DNA of 64,000 nt, from positions 1 through 64,000 of the forward strand of contig CAWKAN010000010.1 in NCBI GenBank assembly GCA_963847615.1, in the 5' to 3' direction. This document shows positions 44,519 through 59,605 of this stretch, piece by piece. The notes under the pieces were generated by a model that had not been told where the DNA came from, searched no databases, and saw nothing but the letters and a program-made list of their open reading frames with translations. The position numbers and the translations under genes are program-made. The first letter of the stretch is position 1; each line of letters opens with the position of its first letter. Source of the stretch: Palsa-883 sp963847615. Lineage in GTDB: Bacteria; Pseudomonadota; Alphaproteobacteria; Acetobacterales; Acetobacteraceae.

Positions 44519-45470
44519 TGTCGGACCCCTGCTGCCACTTGCGCCGCCCGACGCCGAAGAAGCACAGCAGCGTCGCCGCGATCAGGAACGGGATCATGGC
44601 GACCGCGATCGCCGCGCCCTCGCCAAGCTGCGAGCCCGGGATGGCGCGCTGGAAGGCCAGCGTGGCCATTAGATGGGTGGTGTTGAACGGCCCGCCGCGG
44701 GTGATCGCATAGACCAGTTGGAAGTCGGAGAAGGTGAACAGCACCGACAGCGTCAGCGCCACCGACAGGATCGGCATCAGCAGCGGCACGGTGATCCGGC
44801 GGAACTTCTGCCAGCCGCTGGCCCCGTCGAGCAACGCCGCCTCGTACAGCGACGGCGAGATGGTCTGCAGCCCGGCCAGCAGCGTGATCGCAACGAACGG
44901 GATGCCGCGCCAGATATTGGCCACCACCAGTGACCCGCGCGCGTTCCACGGCGTGCCGAGGAAGTCGATATAGCTGCTGCGCCAATGCAGCACGTTCACC
45001 AGCAAATAGGAGATGATGGAGAACTGCGGATCGTAGATCCACCACCAGGCGATCGCCGACAGCACGGTGGGCACGATCCACGGCAGCAGCACGATGGCGC
45101 GGATGAATGCTTTGAACGGGATGTGGTGGTTCAGCAGCATCGCCAGCCACAGGCCGAGCAGGAATTTTCCGATCGTCGCGACGACCGTGTACATGATCGT
45201 ATTGGTCACCGCCATCCAGAACACCGGGTCCTGCGACAGCGAGATGAAGTTGTCGAACCCGATGAAGCTGCCCGGCTGGCCGATCGTGGCATCGGTCATC
45301 GACAGCCAGAGGCCGAGGCCCAGCGGATAGGTCAGGAACACCAGCAGCAGCCCGGCGGTGGGCAGCATGCACAGCGTCACCAGGAACGCCTCGTTGTCGA
45401 ACATCCTGGTCAGCCAGCCGTCCGGCTGGCGCGGCGCGAACCGCACTGATGTCGCAACGGTCGCGTCCAT
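44511..45470 (-). CDS. ABC sugar-type permease (MalF/UgpA-like)
   Basis: This 319-residue CUT1 permease has six spans and the EAA motif EAALLDGASGWQKFRRITVPLLMPILSVALTLSVLF. It begins MDATVATSVRFAPRQ with ATG 45470. It heterodimerises with the MalG-like protein encoded next. It lies 68 bp after the first binding-protein gene. Confidence 0.9.
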   Translation of the reverse strand: MDATVATSVRFAPRQPDGWLTRMFDNEAFLVTLCMLPTAGLLLVFLTYPLGLGLWLSMTDATIGQPGSFIGFDNFISLSQDPVFWMAVTNTIMYTVVATIGKFLLGLWLAMLLNHHIPFKAFIRAIVLLPWIVPTVLSAIAWWWIYDPQFSIISYLLVNVLHWRSSYIDFLGTPWNARGSLVVANIWRGIPFVAITLLAGLQTISPSLYEAALLDGASGWQKFRRITVPLLMPILSVALTLSVLFTFSDFQLVYAITRGGPFNTTHLMATLAFQRAIPGSQLGEGAAIAVAMIPFLIAATLLCFFGVGRRKWQQGSDND

Positions 45471-45538
45471 CGACCCTCCCCCGGGACCAGGTCCCGCAAG
45501 CTGCGCGGGGGCGACGGCGCCGCCCCCGCTGTTGTGTC

Positions 45539-46900
45539 TCAGCCCTTCAGGTAGCGCGCCGCCTGACGCGCCGCCAGCTTCGCCGCCGCCTCCGCCGTGG
45601 CGTTGCCGCTGACCACCGAGGCGAACATGTCCACCACCGTGTAGTTGGCCGACACCGCCGACGACGAGGCGGAGACCGGTCCCTTGTAACCGTCGTAGTA
45701 CGGCGTATCCATGCCCGAGGCATACGGCCTCAGCTTCGGATCCGCATCCCAGAAGCTCATCTTCGAGTAGGCCTTCAGCGGGTTCGACCAGTAGCCCAGG
45801 CAGGCGGCGAGCCAGGGGCCGTATTGCTCCTTCTCCATCATGAAGCGCAGGTATTCCTTCGCCGCGTTCGGATACTTGCTGTGCTTGAACAGCATGGAGT
45901 TGACCACCAGTGCCGATTCCGGGGTCTGCTTCGACAGTCCGTGCGGCGCGAGCTGGTGGTTGGTGTCCGCCGCGATCGCCTGGAGCTGCGGATCCGGCGA
46001 GTTCTTGCAGGCGAAATAGATCGACACGCCGTTGAACGTCAGGCTGATGTCGCCGGCGATATAGGCCTTGTTGTTGCCGGAATCGTTCCAGGACAGCGTG
46101 CCGGGGATCATCGTCTTCTGCAGCTCGGTGGCGTAGTGCAGCGCCGCGATGGTCTGCTTCGAATCGAGCGCGACCTTGCCCTTCTCGTCCACCAGATACG
46201 CGCCGTGCGTCCACAGCAGCCAATTGGCGAAGCCGTTCGCGTCGCCCAGCGCGTGGCCCAGCGCGAAGCCGCAGGGATGGCCGGATTTCTGCAGCTTCTG
46301 GCACATCGTCAGGAACTCGTTCAGGTCGTCCGGCACCTTGTCGTAGCCGACCGCCTTCAGCCAGGAGATGCGATAGACGGTCGGGCCGGTGCTGCCGCCC
46401 ATCGGGATCGACAGCCAGTCCTTGGTGCCCCATTTGGTGCCGTAGAGCTGCGCCAACTGGAACCAGCCGCCGTATTTCGCGCCGAGATACCCCGCCAGGT
46501 CGCTCATGCTGACCAGCTTGCTGGCGTAGATCTGCGGATCGGCGCTGAAACCGATGATGATGTCGGGGCCGGCGCCGGTATTGGCGGTGACCGCGATCTG
46601 CGGGCGCAGGTCCTCCCAGCTCACGAAATCGACCCGGACGTCGACGCCGGTGGCCTCGGTGAACTTCTTGGTGTTGGCGCGGAACAGGGTCTCGTCCGGG
46701 TCGACGAACTTGGCCGGCCGCAACACGCGCAGCCGGGCCCCGCTCTCGATCTTGAAGGCGGGTGGCTTGACGTCGGCGGTCGGCACGTCGGTGTCGGCGG
46801 CGCGTGCGCCCGCCAACGGCAGCGCCGTCGCGCCGAGTGTCGCGGCGCCCAGGGTCGCGGCACCAACGGTCAGGGATTGGCGCCTGGTAAGCTCATGCAT
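45539..46900 (-). CDS. Extracellular solute-binding protein family 1 (Tat-exported), paralogue A
   Basis: This 453-residue family 1 (sugar-type) binding protein has a twin-arginine signal: HELTRRQSLTVGAATLGAA, cleaved near AGARA. The family fold follows: AFKIESGARLRVLRPAKFVDPDETLF, VDVRVDFVSWEDLRPQIAVTANTGAGPDIIIGFSADP, and the C-terminal FASVVSGNATAEAAAKLAARQAARYLKG. About 70% of positions look identical to paralogue B encoded just upstream (47016-48368), a tandem duplication. Folded export through Tat suggests a bound cofactor or fast folding. Confidence 0.88.
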   Translation of the reverse strand: MHELTRRQSLTVGAATLGAATLGATALPLAGARAADTDVPTADVKPPAFKIESGARLRVLRPAKFVDPDETLFRANTKKFTEATGVDVRVDFVSWEDLRPQIAVTANTGAGPDIIIGFSADPQIYASKLVSMSDLAGYLGAKYGGWFQLAQLYGTKWGTKDWLSIPMGGSTGPTVYRISWLKAVGYDKVPDDLNEFLTMCQKLQKSGHPCGFALGHALGDANGFANWLLWTHGAYLVDEKGKVALDSKQTIAALHYATELQKTMIPGTLSWNDSGNNKAYIAGDISLTFNGVSIYFACKNSPDPQLQAIAADTNHQLAPHGLSKQTPESALVVNSMLFKHSKYPNAAKEYLRFMMEKEQYGPWLAACLGYWSNPLKAYSKMSFWDADPKLRPYASGMDTPYYDGYKGPVSASSSAVSANYTVVDMFASVVSGNATAEAAAKLAARQAARYLKG

Positions 46901-47015
46901 GACGTTCGTCCTTTCGTGACTGCCCGGACTGGCGTCTCCCGCGTCTGGTCTCCACCGTCATCGACATGGTCGGACGCCGCCGGCAGGTCCTGCCTCTACC
47001 GGCGGCGCGCATCCG

Positions 47016-48368
47016 TCAACCGCGGGTTTTGTAATATCGCTCGGCCTGCCGCGCAGCCTGCTTGGCCGCCGCCTCCGGCGTGGCGTTGCCGCTGGCCACC
47101 GAGGCGAACATGTCGACGATGGTATAATTCGCCGCCACCGCGCTGGACGCCGGGCTGATCGGCCCCTTGTAGCCGTCGTAGTACTGGGTATCCATCGCCC
47201 CCGCGTAGGGCGCGAGCTTCGGATCGTCGGTCCAGAACTTCATCTTGGCGTACGCCTTCAGCGGCTCCGACCAGTAGCCGATGCAGGCGGCCAGCCACGG
47301 ACCGTATTGCTCCTTCTCCATCATGAAGCGGATGTAGTCCTTCGCCGCGTTCGGATACTTGGTGTGCTTGAACACCATGGCATTGAGCGGTGTCGCCGAC
47401 TGCACATTGCCGTGCGCCAGCCCGCGCGGCTGCAGTTGGTGGTCGGTATCGGCCGCGATCGCCTTCAGCGCCGGATCCGGCGATGTCTTGCAGGCGTAAT
47501 AGATCGACACGCCATTGAACGTCAGGCTGATGTCACCCGCGGCATAGGCCTTGTTGTTGCCAGCATCATTCCACGACAGCGTGCCGGGGATCATCGTCTG
47601 CTGCATCTCGGCGGAATATTTGAGCGCCGCGATCGTCGCCTTCGAATCGAGCGCGATCTTGCCCTTCTCGTCCACCAGCATGCCGCCATGCGTCCACAGC
47701 AGCCACGACGCATAGCCGTTGGCGTCGCCCAGTGCGTGACCGAGCGAGAAGCCGCAGGGATGGCCGATCTGCTTCAGCTTCTGGCACAGCGTCAGGAAGC
47801 CTTCGAGATCATCCGGGATCTTGTCGTAGCCGGCCTGCTTGACCCAGGAGGAGCGATACACGGTCGGGCCGGCGCCGCCACCGACGGGGATGGAGATCCA
47901 GCGCCTGGTGCCCCATTTCATCCCGTACAGCTCGGCCAGCTTGAACCAGCCGCCGTATTTCGCGCCGAGATAGTCGGCGAGGTCGGTCATGTCGTGGATC
48001 TTCGAGGCATAGACCTGCGGATCGGAGCTGAAGCCGATGATGATGTCGGGTCCGGCGCCGGTGTTCGCGGTGACCGCCTCCTGCGGGCGCATCTCTTCCC
48101 AGCTCAGGTAGTCGGTCTTCACCTCGATCCCGGTGGCCTGGGTGTATTTCTTGGTGTTGATGTCCCAATAGGTCTGGTCGGGATCGACGAACTTCGCCGG
48201 GCGCAGCACGCGCAGGGCAGCGCCCTTCTCCAGCTTGTAGTCGAGCGGCTTGACATTGGCGGTCGGCACATCGTCGACCTCGGCGAGCGCGTTGCCCGCC
48301 GGCAGCGCCGCCGCCCCAAGCGCGGTCGCGCCGAGTATCAGGGAATCACGCCGTGTGAAGTCGGTCAT
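47016..48368 (-). CDS. Extracellular solute-binding protein family 1 (Tat-exported), paralogue B
   Basis: This 450-residue paralogue of the next gene has the Tat signal TDFTRRDSLILGATALGAAALPAGNALA. Conserved parts match A almost block by block (VKTDYLSWEEMRPQEAVTANTGAGPDIIIGFSSDPQVYASKI and YGPWLAACIGYWSEPLKAYAKMKFW). The ATG at 48368 is chosen for its GGAGG nine bases upstream; a frame open to 48401 is not used. Two binding proteins for one permease pair suggest two related ligands or dosage. Confidence 0.88.
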   Translation of the reverse strand: MTDFTRRDSLILGATALGAAALPAGNALAEVDDVPTANVKPLDYKLEKGAALRVLRPAKFVDPDQTYWDINTKKYTQATGIEVKTDYLSWEEMRPQEAVTANTGAGPDIIIGFSSDPQVYASKIHDMTDLADYLGAKYGGWFKLAELYGMKWGTRRWISIPVGGGAGPTVYRSSWVKQAGYDKIPDDLEGFLTLCQKLKQIGHPCGFSLGHALGDANGYASWLLWTHGGMLVDEKGKIALDSKATIAALKYSAEMQQTMIPGTLSWNDAGNNKAYAAGDISLTFNGVSIYYACKTSPDPALKAIAADTDHQLQPRGLAHGNVQSATPLNAMVFKHTKYPNAAKDYIRFMMEKEQYGPWLAACIGYWSEPLKAYAKMKFWTDDPKLAPYAGAMDTQYYDGYKGPISPASSAVAANYTIVDMFASVASGNATPEAAAKQAARQAERYYKTRG

Positions 48369-48506
48369 TGCTGGTATCCTCCCAGGGTTGCGGTCATTCA
48401 ACCGTCACCGGGCACATTGTGTGTCCCGGGTCTTTGTTCGCCTGCTGCGCCGCTTCTCCGGCGGCGCAACGTCGTCCATCGGCCCTCCCGCCCAATCGCC
48501 GCGCTT

Positions 48507-49601
<1,095 letters not shown>

Positions 49602-49715
49602 GGTCCTCTGAACGCTCCCGTTGTCGTCCTGGCCGGGTTCGTCCCGGCCATCATGCGCTTTATTGTCGGCGCCGTCGCGCAGGATGGCCGGCGCGCCGCC
49701 GGCCATCCCGACCGG

Positions 49716-51350
49716 TCAGAACTTGGAGACCCGGGTCTCCTTCGCGGTGATGAATTCCAGCAGCGCCGGCTTGCCTGCCTTGGTCTGCTCGATGCCGCGC
49801 TGGATCGCCGCCTTGATCTGGTCGGGATCCGTCACGCGCTCGCCATAGCCGCCGAACGCCTTCGCCATGTCGGCGTAGTTGCCGGAGATGTCGGTCGAGC
49901 GGTATTTCTCCGTCGAGATCGGCATCACCTTCAGCTCGATCGCCATCGAGAAATTGTTCATCAGGCACGACAGGATGGGGATGCGCTCGCGCACCGCGGT
50001 CTCGAAGTCCATGCCGGTGAAGCCGATCGCCGCGTCGCCCCAGAAGTTGATGCAGAGTCTTCTCCGGCTGCGCCAGCTTCGCGCCCATCGCCAGCCCGAG
50101 CCCCATGCCGAGCTGCGTGGTCTTGCCCCAGCCGATATAGGACATCGGCTCGGTCGACACCCAGAACGGCGAGATCTGATCGCGCGGACTGCCGGCATCA
50201 TGGGTGATGATGGTGTTCAGCGGATCGGTGCCCTGCATCAGCTCCCAGATCACGCGATACGGGCTGATCGGCGCCTCGTTCGAATTCAGCAGCGGCTGCC
50301 ATTGCGCCATCCACTCGGCGCGCACCGCGGTGATCTCGCGGACCACCGCGCTGCGGGTCGCGGTCCGCCTTGATGGTCTGCGACAGCTCGCCGATCAGCG
50401 CCTCCAGCGTCAGGCCGGCGTCGCCCAGCAGGCCGACCGCGCTGACCACGTCCTTGTTCAGGTGGTTCGGGTCGAGCGTGGCATGGATGAACGTCTTGCC
50501 CTTGGGGAACTTGATGCCGAAGTTCGTTTCGGTGAACGAGCAGCCGATGCCGATGATCAGGTCGGCGTTCTGCGACGAAATGATGCACCGGCTTGGGGAT
50601 CGCGTTGCCGCCCGAGCCCAGCGACAGCGGATGGTTCTCCGGGAACGAGCTCTTGCCGCCCAGGCTGGTGGTGACCGGCGCGCCCAGCAGCTCGGCGAAC
50701 CTGCGCAGTTGCGGCCAGGCCTCGGCCCATTGCACGCCGGTGCCGGCGTAGATCACCGGACGTTTCGCCGCCAGGATCGCCGCGGCCGCCTTGCGCACAT
50801 CGGCCGGATCGGGGCCGACTTGCGCACCGGCCGACCGGCGTGTAGTCGAGCTCGCCGATGTCCTCGTTCCACATGTCGGTGGGGATCTCGACGATGGCCG
50901 GGCCGCCGCGGCCGTTGCGCAGGTTGCTGAAGGCGCGGCGCATCACGTTGGCCAGCTCGCTCGCCAGCGATCAGCGGCTCGGCGATCTTGGCCACGCCGC
51001 GCATCTCGCGCGACGGCGCTGTAGTTCGGGTCGATATGCGCGAGTGCGGCGCGGATAGCCCTGCGGGATCACCAGCAGCGGAACGGATTCGCGAATAGGC
51101 CTGCGCGACGCCGCCATAGGCGTTCTCGGTGCCCGGGCCGTGCTGCATGCAGAAGGCGCCGATCTTGCGCGCCCGAGGTGACGCGCGAGATGGCGTCGGC
51201 CATGTGCAGGCCGATGCGCTCCTGGCGGACGATGATCGGGCGGATGTCGGCCGCCGCGGCGTATTCCAGCAGATGGTTGACCGGATAGCCGCAGAGGATC
51301 TCGATCCCCTCGCGCCTCATGATCTCCGCAACCGCGTCACCGACCTTCAT
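49716..51350 (-). CDS. Thiamine-pyrophosphate enzyme (acetolactate-synthase-like), about nine apparent frameshifts
   Basis: Pieces from three frames assemble into a full TPP enzyme of about 545 residues. The parts are MKVGDAVAEIMRREGIEILCGYPVNHLLEY (N-terminal, with the cofactor-domain pattern), FCMQHGPGTENAYGG, GGPAIVEIPTDMWNEDIGE, AGTGVQWAEAWPQLRRFAELL (middle domain), and WGDAAIGFTGMDFETAVRERIPILSCLMNNFSMA, the GD...NN TPP-Mg motif. Slips of one extra base lie near 51170, 51091, 51040, 51010, 50970, 50827, 50586, 50352 and 50057. Reaction unknown: decarboxylase, carboligase or oxalyl-CoA type. Position at the head of the importer operon suggests a catabolic role. Confidence 0.75.
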
Positions 51351-51451
51351 TGTGTGTCCTCCGTTCGCCCGGCATTTCTCGGCCCCAAGCCTAGGACCGC
51401 CGCGGGGGGCGTGGCAAATCCCGACGCCGGGCAAGCGGGCGAACCGAAGGA

Positions 51452-51484
51452 AAGCCGGGGCTCCGCCCCGAAACGCCCCGGCTT
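51452..51484. repeat. Giant palindromic repeat, minimal copy 7
   Basis: A 33-base hairpin, AAGCCGGGGC...GCCCCGGCTT, with an inner GGGGCTCCGCCCC stem, is the outer module of the family without its other stems. It lies in the 224-bp gap between the divergent TPP-enzyme and NDUFA9-like genes. Confidence 0.55.
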
Positions 51485-51574
51485 GCTTCGTTCACCCGAT
51501 GACCCTGCGCGTGGGGTTGTCACGCTTGAGCGCTGGGGGCGTGCCGCCTATCAAGGCGGCGGCGTGTTGAGGAG

Positions 51575-52534
51575 ATGGCGGCGATGATGACGCGTAGCGT
51601 GGCGACGGTGTTTGGTGGCTCCGGGTTCATTGGCCGTTATGTTGTCAAGCGGCTGGCGGCGCAGGGCCACGTGGTACGGGTTGCGGTGCGCGATCCGGAG
51701 GCGGCGTTGTTCCTCAAGCCGATGGGCGTGGTGGGGCAGGTTGTGCCGCTCTATGCGCCGGTCCAGCACGAGGCCGAGGTGCATCGCGCGGTGGACGGCG
51801 CCGATCTGGTGGTGAACCTGGTCGGCATCCTGGCGGAGCGGCGGCCCGGCGACTTCCAGCGCATCCACGCCGAGGGGGCGGGGCGGGTGGCGCGCCTGGC
51901 GGCGGCGGCCGGCGCGGCGCGGCTGGTGCAAATTTCCGCGATCGGCGCCGATGCGGCCAGCCCGAGCCGCTACGCCGCCAGCAAGGCGGAAGGCGAGCAG
52001 GCGGTGCGGGCGGCGTTTCCCGCCGCGACGATCCTGCGCCCCTCGGTGGTGTTCGGCGCGGAGGACCAGTTGTTCAACCGCTTCGCCACCATGGCGCAGC
52101 GCCTGCCGGTGATGCCGGTCATTGCCGGCGCCACGCGGTTCCAGCCGGTCTATGTCGGGGACGTGGCGGATGCGGTAATGGCCGGGTTGCGGCCCGACGC
52201 GCCCGGGACGACGTTCGAGCTGGGCGGGCCGCAGGTGCTGAGCATGCGTGAATTGCTGACCTATGTACTGACCGAGACCGGGCGGCACCGGCGGTTGGTG
52301 ACGGTGCCGATGTGCCTGGCGCGGCTGCAGGCCGCGGTGCTGGAGCGGCTGCCGGGCAAGCTGCTGACGCGCGACCAGTTGCTGATGCTGCAGCGGGACA
52401 ATGTGGTCGCTGAAGGCATGCCGGGGCTGGCGGACCTGGGCATCGTGCCGACGCCGATGGACCTGGTGGTGCCGGCGTATCTGCGGCGGTTCCGTCGCGG
52501 CGGCGGACGGCGGGTTGATTTCGCGCCCGCCTGA
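51575..52534 (+). CDS. Complex I NDUFA9-like NAD(P)-binding protein
   Basis: This 319-residue atypical short-chain dehydrogenase has the dinucleotide motif ATVFGGSGFIGRYVVKRLAAQGH. It also has VNLVGILAERRPGDFQRIHAEGA, LVQISAIGADAASPSRYAASKAEGE (the Y-x-x-x-K pair retained) and RPSVVFGAEDQLFNRFATMA. This is the bacterial group related to NDUFA9, an accessory subunit of NADH:ubiquinone oxidoreductase in alphaproteobacteria. Respiratory-complex association is a family-level inference. It is not in an nuo operon here. Confidence 0.87.
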   Translation: MAAMMTRSVATVFGGSGFIGRYVVKRLAAQGHVVRVAVRDPEAALFLKPMGVVGQVVPLYAPVQHEAEVHRAVDGADLVVNLVGILAERRPGDFQRIHAEGAGRVARLAAAAGAARLVQISAIGADAASPSRYAASKAEGEQAVRAAFPAATILRPSVVFGAEDQLFNRFATMAQRLPVMPVIAGATRFQPVYVGDVADAVMAGLRPDAPGTTFELGGPQVLSMRELLTYVLTETGRHRRLVTVPMCLARLQAAVLERLPGKLLTRDQLLMLQRDNVVAEGMPGLADLGIVPTPMDLVVPAYLRRFRRGGGRRVDFAPA

Positions 52535-52672
52535 AAGGTCCGAACCGGACGTATTGTGGCAGCGCGCCACGTCAGAGCTAGCACGAACGCGTGATGCTTG
52601 ACGCTATCAGGGCGATGGTACTGACTTAGCGGCCGCAAAAAGACTCGCGCCGCCGCCGCCGTCCCCGTTAAG

Positions 52673-54150
52673 ATGGCCGCTCAAACCGGCCTCGCCGGAT
52701 CGGGGGTGCTTGTGGCCGACCGTATGCTGCAGTTCGTCCGCCTGCCGCAGCAGTTGCCCGAACCCCGGCCCGCCGCCGAGCGCACGCAGGATTTCGCCGA
52801 GATCTACCGCGATTTCTCCGCCCAGGAGGCCGCCGCCCAGTCCAGCCGCTGCTCGCAGTGCGGCGTGCCGTTCTGCTCGGTGCACTGCCCGCTGGGCAAC
52901 AACATCCCGGATTGGCTGAAACTGACCGCCGAAGGACGGCTGCAGGAGGCCTACGAGATCGCCTCGGCGACCAACAACTTCCCCGAGATCTGCGGCCGGA
53001 TCTGTCCCCAGGACCGGCTGTGCGAGGGCAACTGCGTCATCGAGAAGGGCTTCGAGGCCGTCACCATCGGCGCGGTCGAGCGCTACATCACCGACACCGC
53101 GTTCGTCCGCGGCTGGGTCAAGCCGGTGCGCCCGCTGCGCGAGCGGTCGGCCTCGGTGGGGATCATCGGCGCCGGCCCGGGCGGCTTGGCCGCGGCCGAG
53201 GAACTGCGCCGGCGCGGCTATCAGGTCACGGTGTATGACCGGCATGACCGGGTCGGCGGGCTGCTGATCTACGGGATACCGAACTTCAAGCTGGAAAAGC
53301 CGCTGGTGCTGCGCCGCTGGAAATTGCTGGAGGCGTCCGGCATCCGCTTCGAGCTCGGCCGCGGCGTGGGCGGGGGGGAACCAGCTTCGCCGCGCTGCGC
53401 ACCCGGCACGACGCGGTGCTGATTGCCACCGGGGCCTACCAGGCGCGCGACATCGGCGGGCCGGGCGCCGGGCTGGCGGGCATTGTTCCCGCCTTGGACT
53501 ATTTGTTTGCCTCGAACCGGATCGGGCTGGGCGACGTGGTGGCGGATTTTGACTCCGGCCTGTTGGACGCAAGCGGCAAGCATGTCGTGGTGATCGGCGG
53601 CGGCGACACGGCGATGGACTGCGTGCGGACCGCGGTGCGCCAGGGGGCGGCCTCGGTGAAGTGCCTGTATCGCCGCGATCGGGCGAACATGCCCGGCTCG
53701 ATGCGCGAGGTGAAGAACGCCGAGGAAGAAGGCGTCGAGTTCGTCTGGCTCGCCGCGCCCGAGGCATTCCTGGGCGACGGCACGGTCAGTGGGGTGCATG
53801 CGGTGCGCATGCATCTCGGGCTGCCCGACCCGAGCGGGCGGCAGTCGGTGGAGCCGATCGAGCGCAGCAATTTCACCCTGCCGGCGGACCTGGCGATCAA
53901 GGCGCTGGGCTTCGACCCGGAGGACCTGCCGGGCATGTTCGGCGAACCGGCGCTGGAGGTCACGCGCTGGGGCACGCTGAAGGTGAACCAGCGCACGTTC
54001 GAAACCAGCCTGCCCGGCGTGTTCGCCGCCGGCGACATCGTGCGCGGCGCCAGCCTGGTCGTCTGGGCGATCTGCGACGGCCGCGACGCCGCGGCACAGA
54101 TCCACCAGCATCTGGAGCGGCAAGCCAGCCTCGCCGTCGCCGCGGAATGA
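52673..54150 (+). CDS. gltD: Glutamate synthase small subunit, one apparent frameshift
   Basis: GltD carries electrons from NADPH via FAD to GltB. It has N-terminal cysteine clusters CSQCGVPFCSVHCPLGNNIPDW and ICPQDRLCEGNCVIEKGF for 4Fe-4S, FAD site IIGAGPGGLAAAEELRRRGYQ and NADPH site VVIGGGDTAMDCVRTAVRQGA. The frame breaks in the G-run 53372-53378. One more G (or two fewer bases) rejoins VGG to SFAALRTRHDAVLIATGAYQ. Frame correction gives about 490 residues, the usual size. The gene lies upstream of gltB with a DUF559 gene between, reversing the common gltB-gltD order. Confidence 0.9.
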
Positions 54151-54164
54151 GACGCTTCTTGTAC

Positions 54165-54249
54165 ACCTCTCCCGCGCTTGCGGGAGAGGTCGGCGCGCGG
54201 AGCGAGACGGGTGAGGGAGGTGCAAGCGGCACCACCCTCACCCGCGTCG
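54165..54249. repeat. Hairpin repeat family B, short copy
   Basis: The sequence is two successive hairpins. ACCTCTCCCGC/GCGGGAGAGGT (54165-54190) has a four-base loop, and then GGGTGAGGGAGGTG pairs with CACCACCCTCACCC (about 54209-54243). It starts 15 bases after the gltD stop and overlaps no gene. It would act first on gltD transcripts. Confidence 0.75.
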
Positions 54250-54303
54250 GCCCGGGCTTCCTATGGCACAAATCCAAGACACAAGGTGTACGGAGGGCCC
54301 ACA

Positions 54304-54647
54304 TCACTCGGCGGCACCGCCGGTCAGCGCCTTGCGGATCGCATCCACCACGTCCTGTGGGGTCGAATAGACCGCATCATTCCAGAACCGCACCACGCGC
54401 CAGCCGTGCGCCTCCAGCCACGCCGTACGCCGCGCGTCATACGCCGCGCGCGCCTCGCGTGCTGCCCCCCGTCCAGCTCAATGATCAGCCGGTGCTCAAC
54501 GCAGGCAAAATCCACAATGAACGGCCCGAGTGGATGCTGCCGCCGGAATTTTCCTCCCTCCAACCGCCTCCCGCGCAGCAAGAACCAAAGCCGACGTTCG
54601 ACCTCGGTCATCTCCCGCCGCAGCGCCCGCGCATTCTCATTCGCCAT
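54304..54647 (-). CDS. DUF559 endonuclease-like protein, one apparent frameshift
   Basis: DUF559 proteins are Vsr-like (very short patch repair endonuclease-type) nucleases. ANENARALRREMTEVERRLWFLLRGRRLEGGKFRRQHPLG is the family N-terminus, and FIVDFACVEHRLIIELDGGQHA holds the metal-binding D-x-E/D residues. After QHA the frame shifts near 54455-54465 and continues as YDARRTAWLEAHGWRVVRFWNDAVYSTPQDVVDAIRKAL to a TGA at 54304. The full length of about 114 residues fits the family. It is inserted between gltD and gltB on the opposite strand and bounded by family B repeats on both sides. Confidence 0.75.
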
Positions 54648-54694
54648 CGCCGCAGCCTGAGTGACGCCAGTAAACAAACCATTGCCACCCCTAT

Positions 54695-54818
54695 ACCTCT
54701 CCGGCGCTGGCGGGCGAGGTCGGCGAGCGGAGCGATCCGGGTGAGGGTGCTGCCCGCGGCACCACCCTCACCCGCGTCGCAAGCGCTCCGCGACCTCGCC
54801 CGCCAGCGCGGGAGAGGT
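54695..54818. repeat. Hairpin repeat family B, second full copy
   Basis: The ends ACCTCTCC and GGAGAGGT, then inward CGGCGCTGG.CGGGCGAGG and CCTCGCCCGCC, GAGCGGAGCG and CGCTCCGCGA, and GGTGAGGG and CCCTCACC, form one long hairpin. It lies 23 bases before the gltB ATG and faces the DUF559 gene. Confidence 0.75.
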
Positions 54819-54841
54819 AAAGCCCGCACCGGAGGACAGCC

Positions 54842-59384
<4,543 letters not shown>

Positions 59385-59407
59385 ATGGCAGGCAGTCGTT
59401 TGCAGAC

Positions 59408-59541
59408 AGCAAGGCCGGGGCTCCGCCCCGGACCCCGCCAAGGGGCGCTACCCCTTGGAACCCCGCCAAGGGCTCGCCCTTGGCGGGGTTCCAAGGGGTA
59501 GCGCCCCTTGGCGGGGTCCGGGGCGGAGCCCCGGCCTTGCT
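59408..59541. repeat. Giant palindromic repeat, copy 6 (compact, no G-rich centre)
   Basis: This is a palindrome of 134 bp with a two-base TC loop. Each arm reads GCAAGGCCGGGGCTCC, then CCAAGGGGC-type and CCAAGGGC-type stems, and the mirror half follows. It lacks the TGGGAGTG/GGGGAGG module and the locus-specific centre of copies 1-3. It starts 24 bases after the gltB stop. Confidence 0.85.
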
Positions 59542-59605
59542 TTCTGCAAAACGATTGCCTTGGCCTGATTGGCGGCGCTGCGGTTGGGTGCGATAACGGC
59601 CGGCG

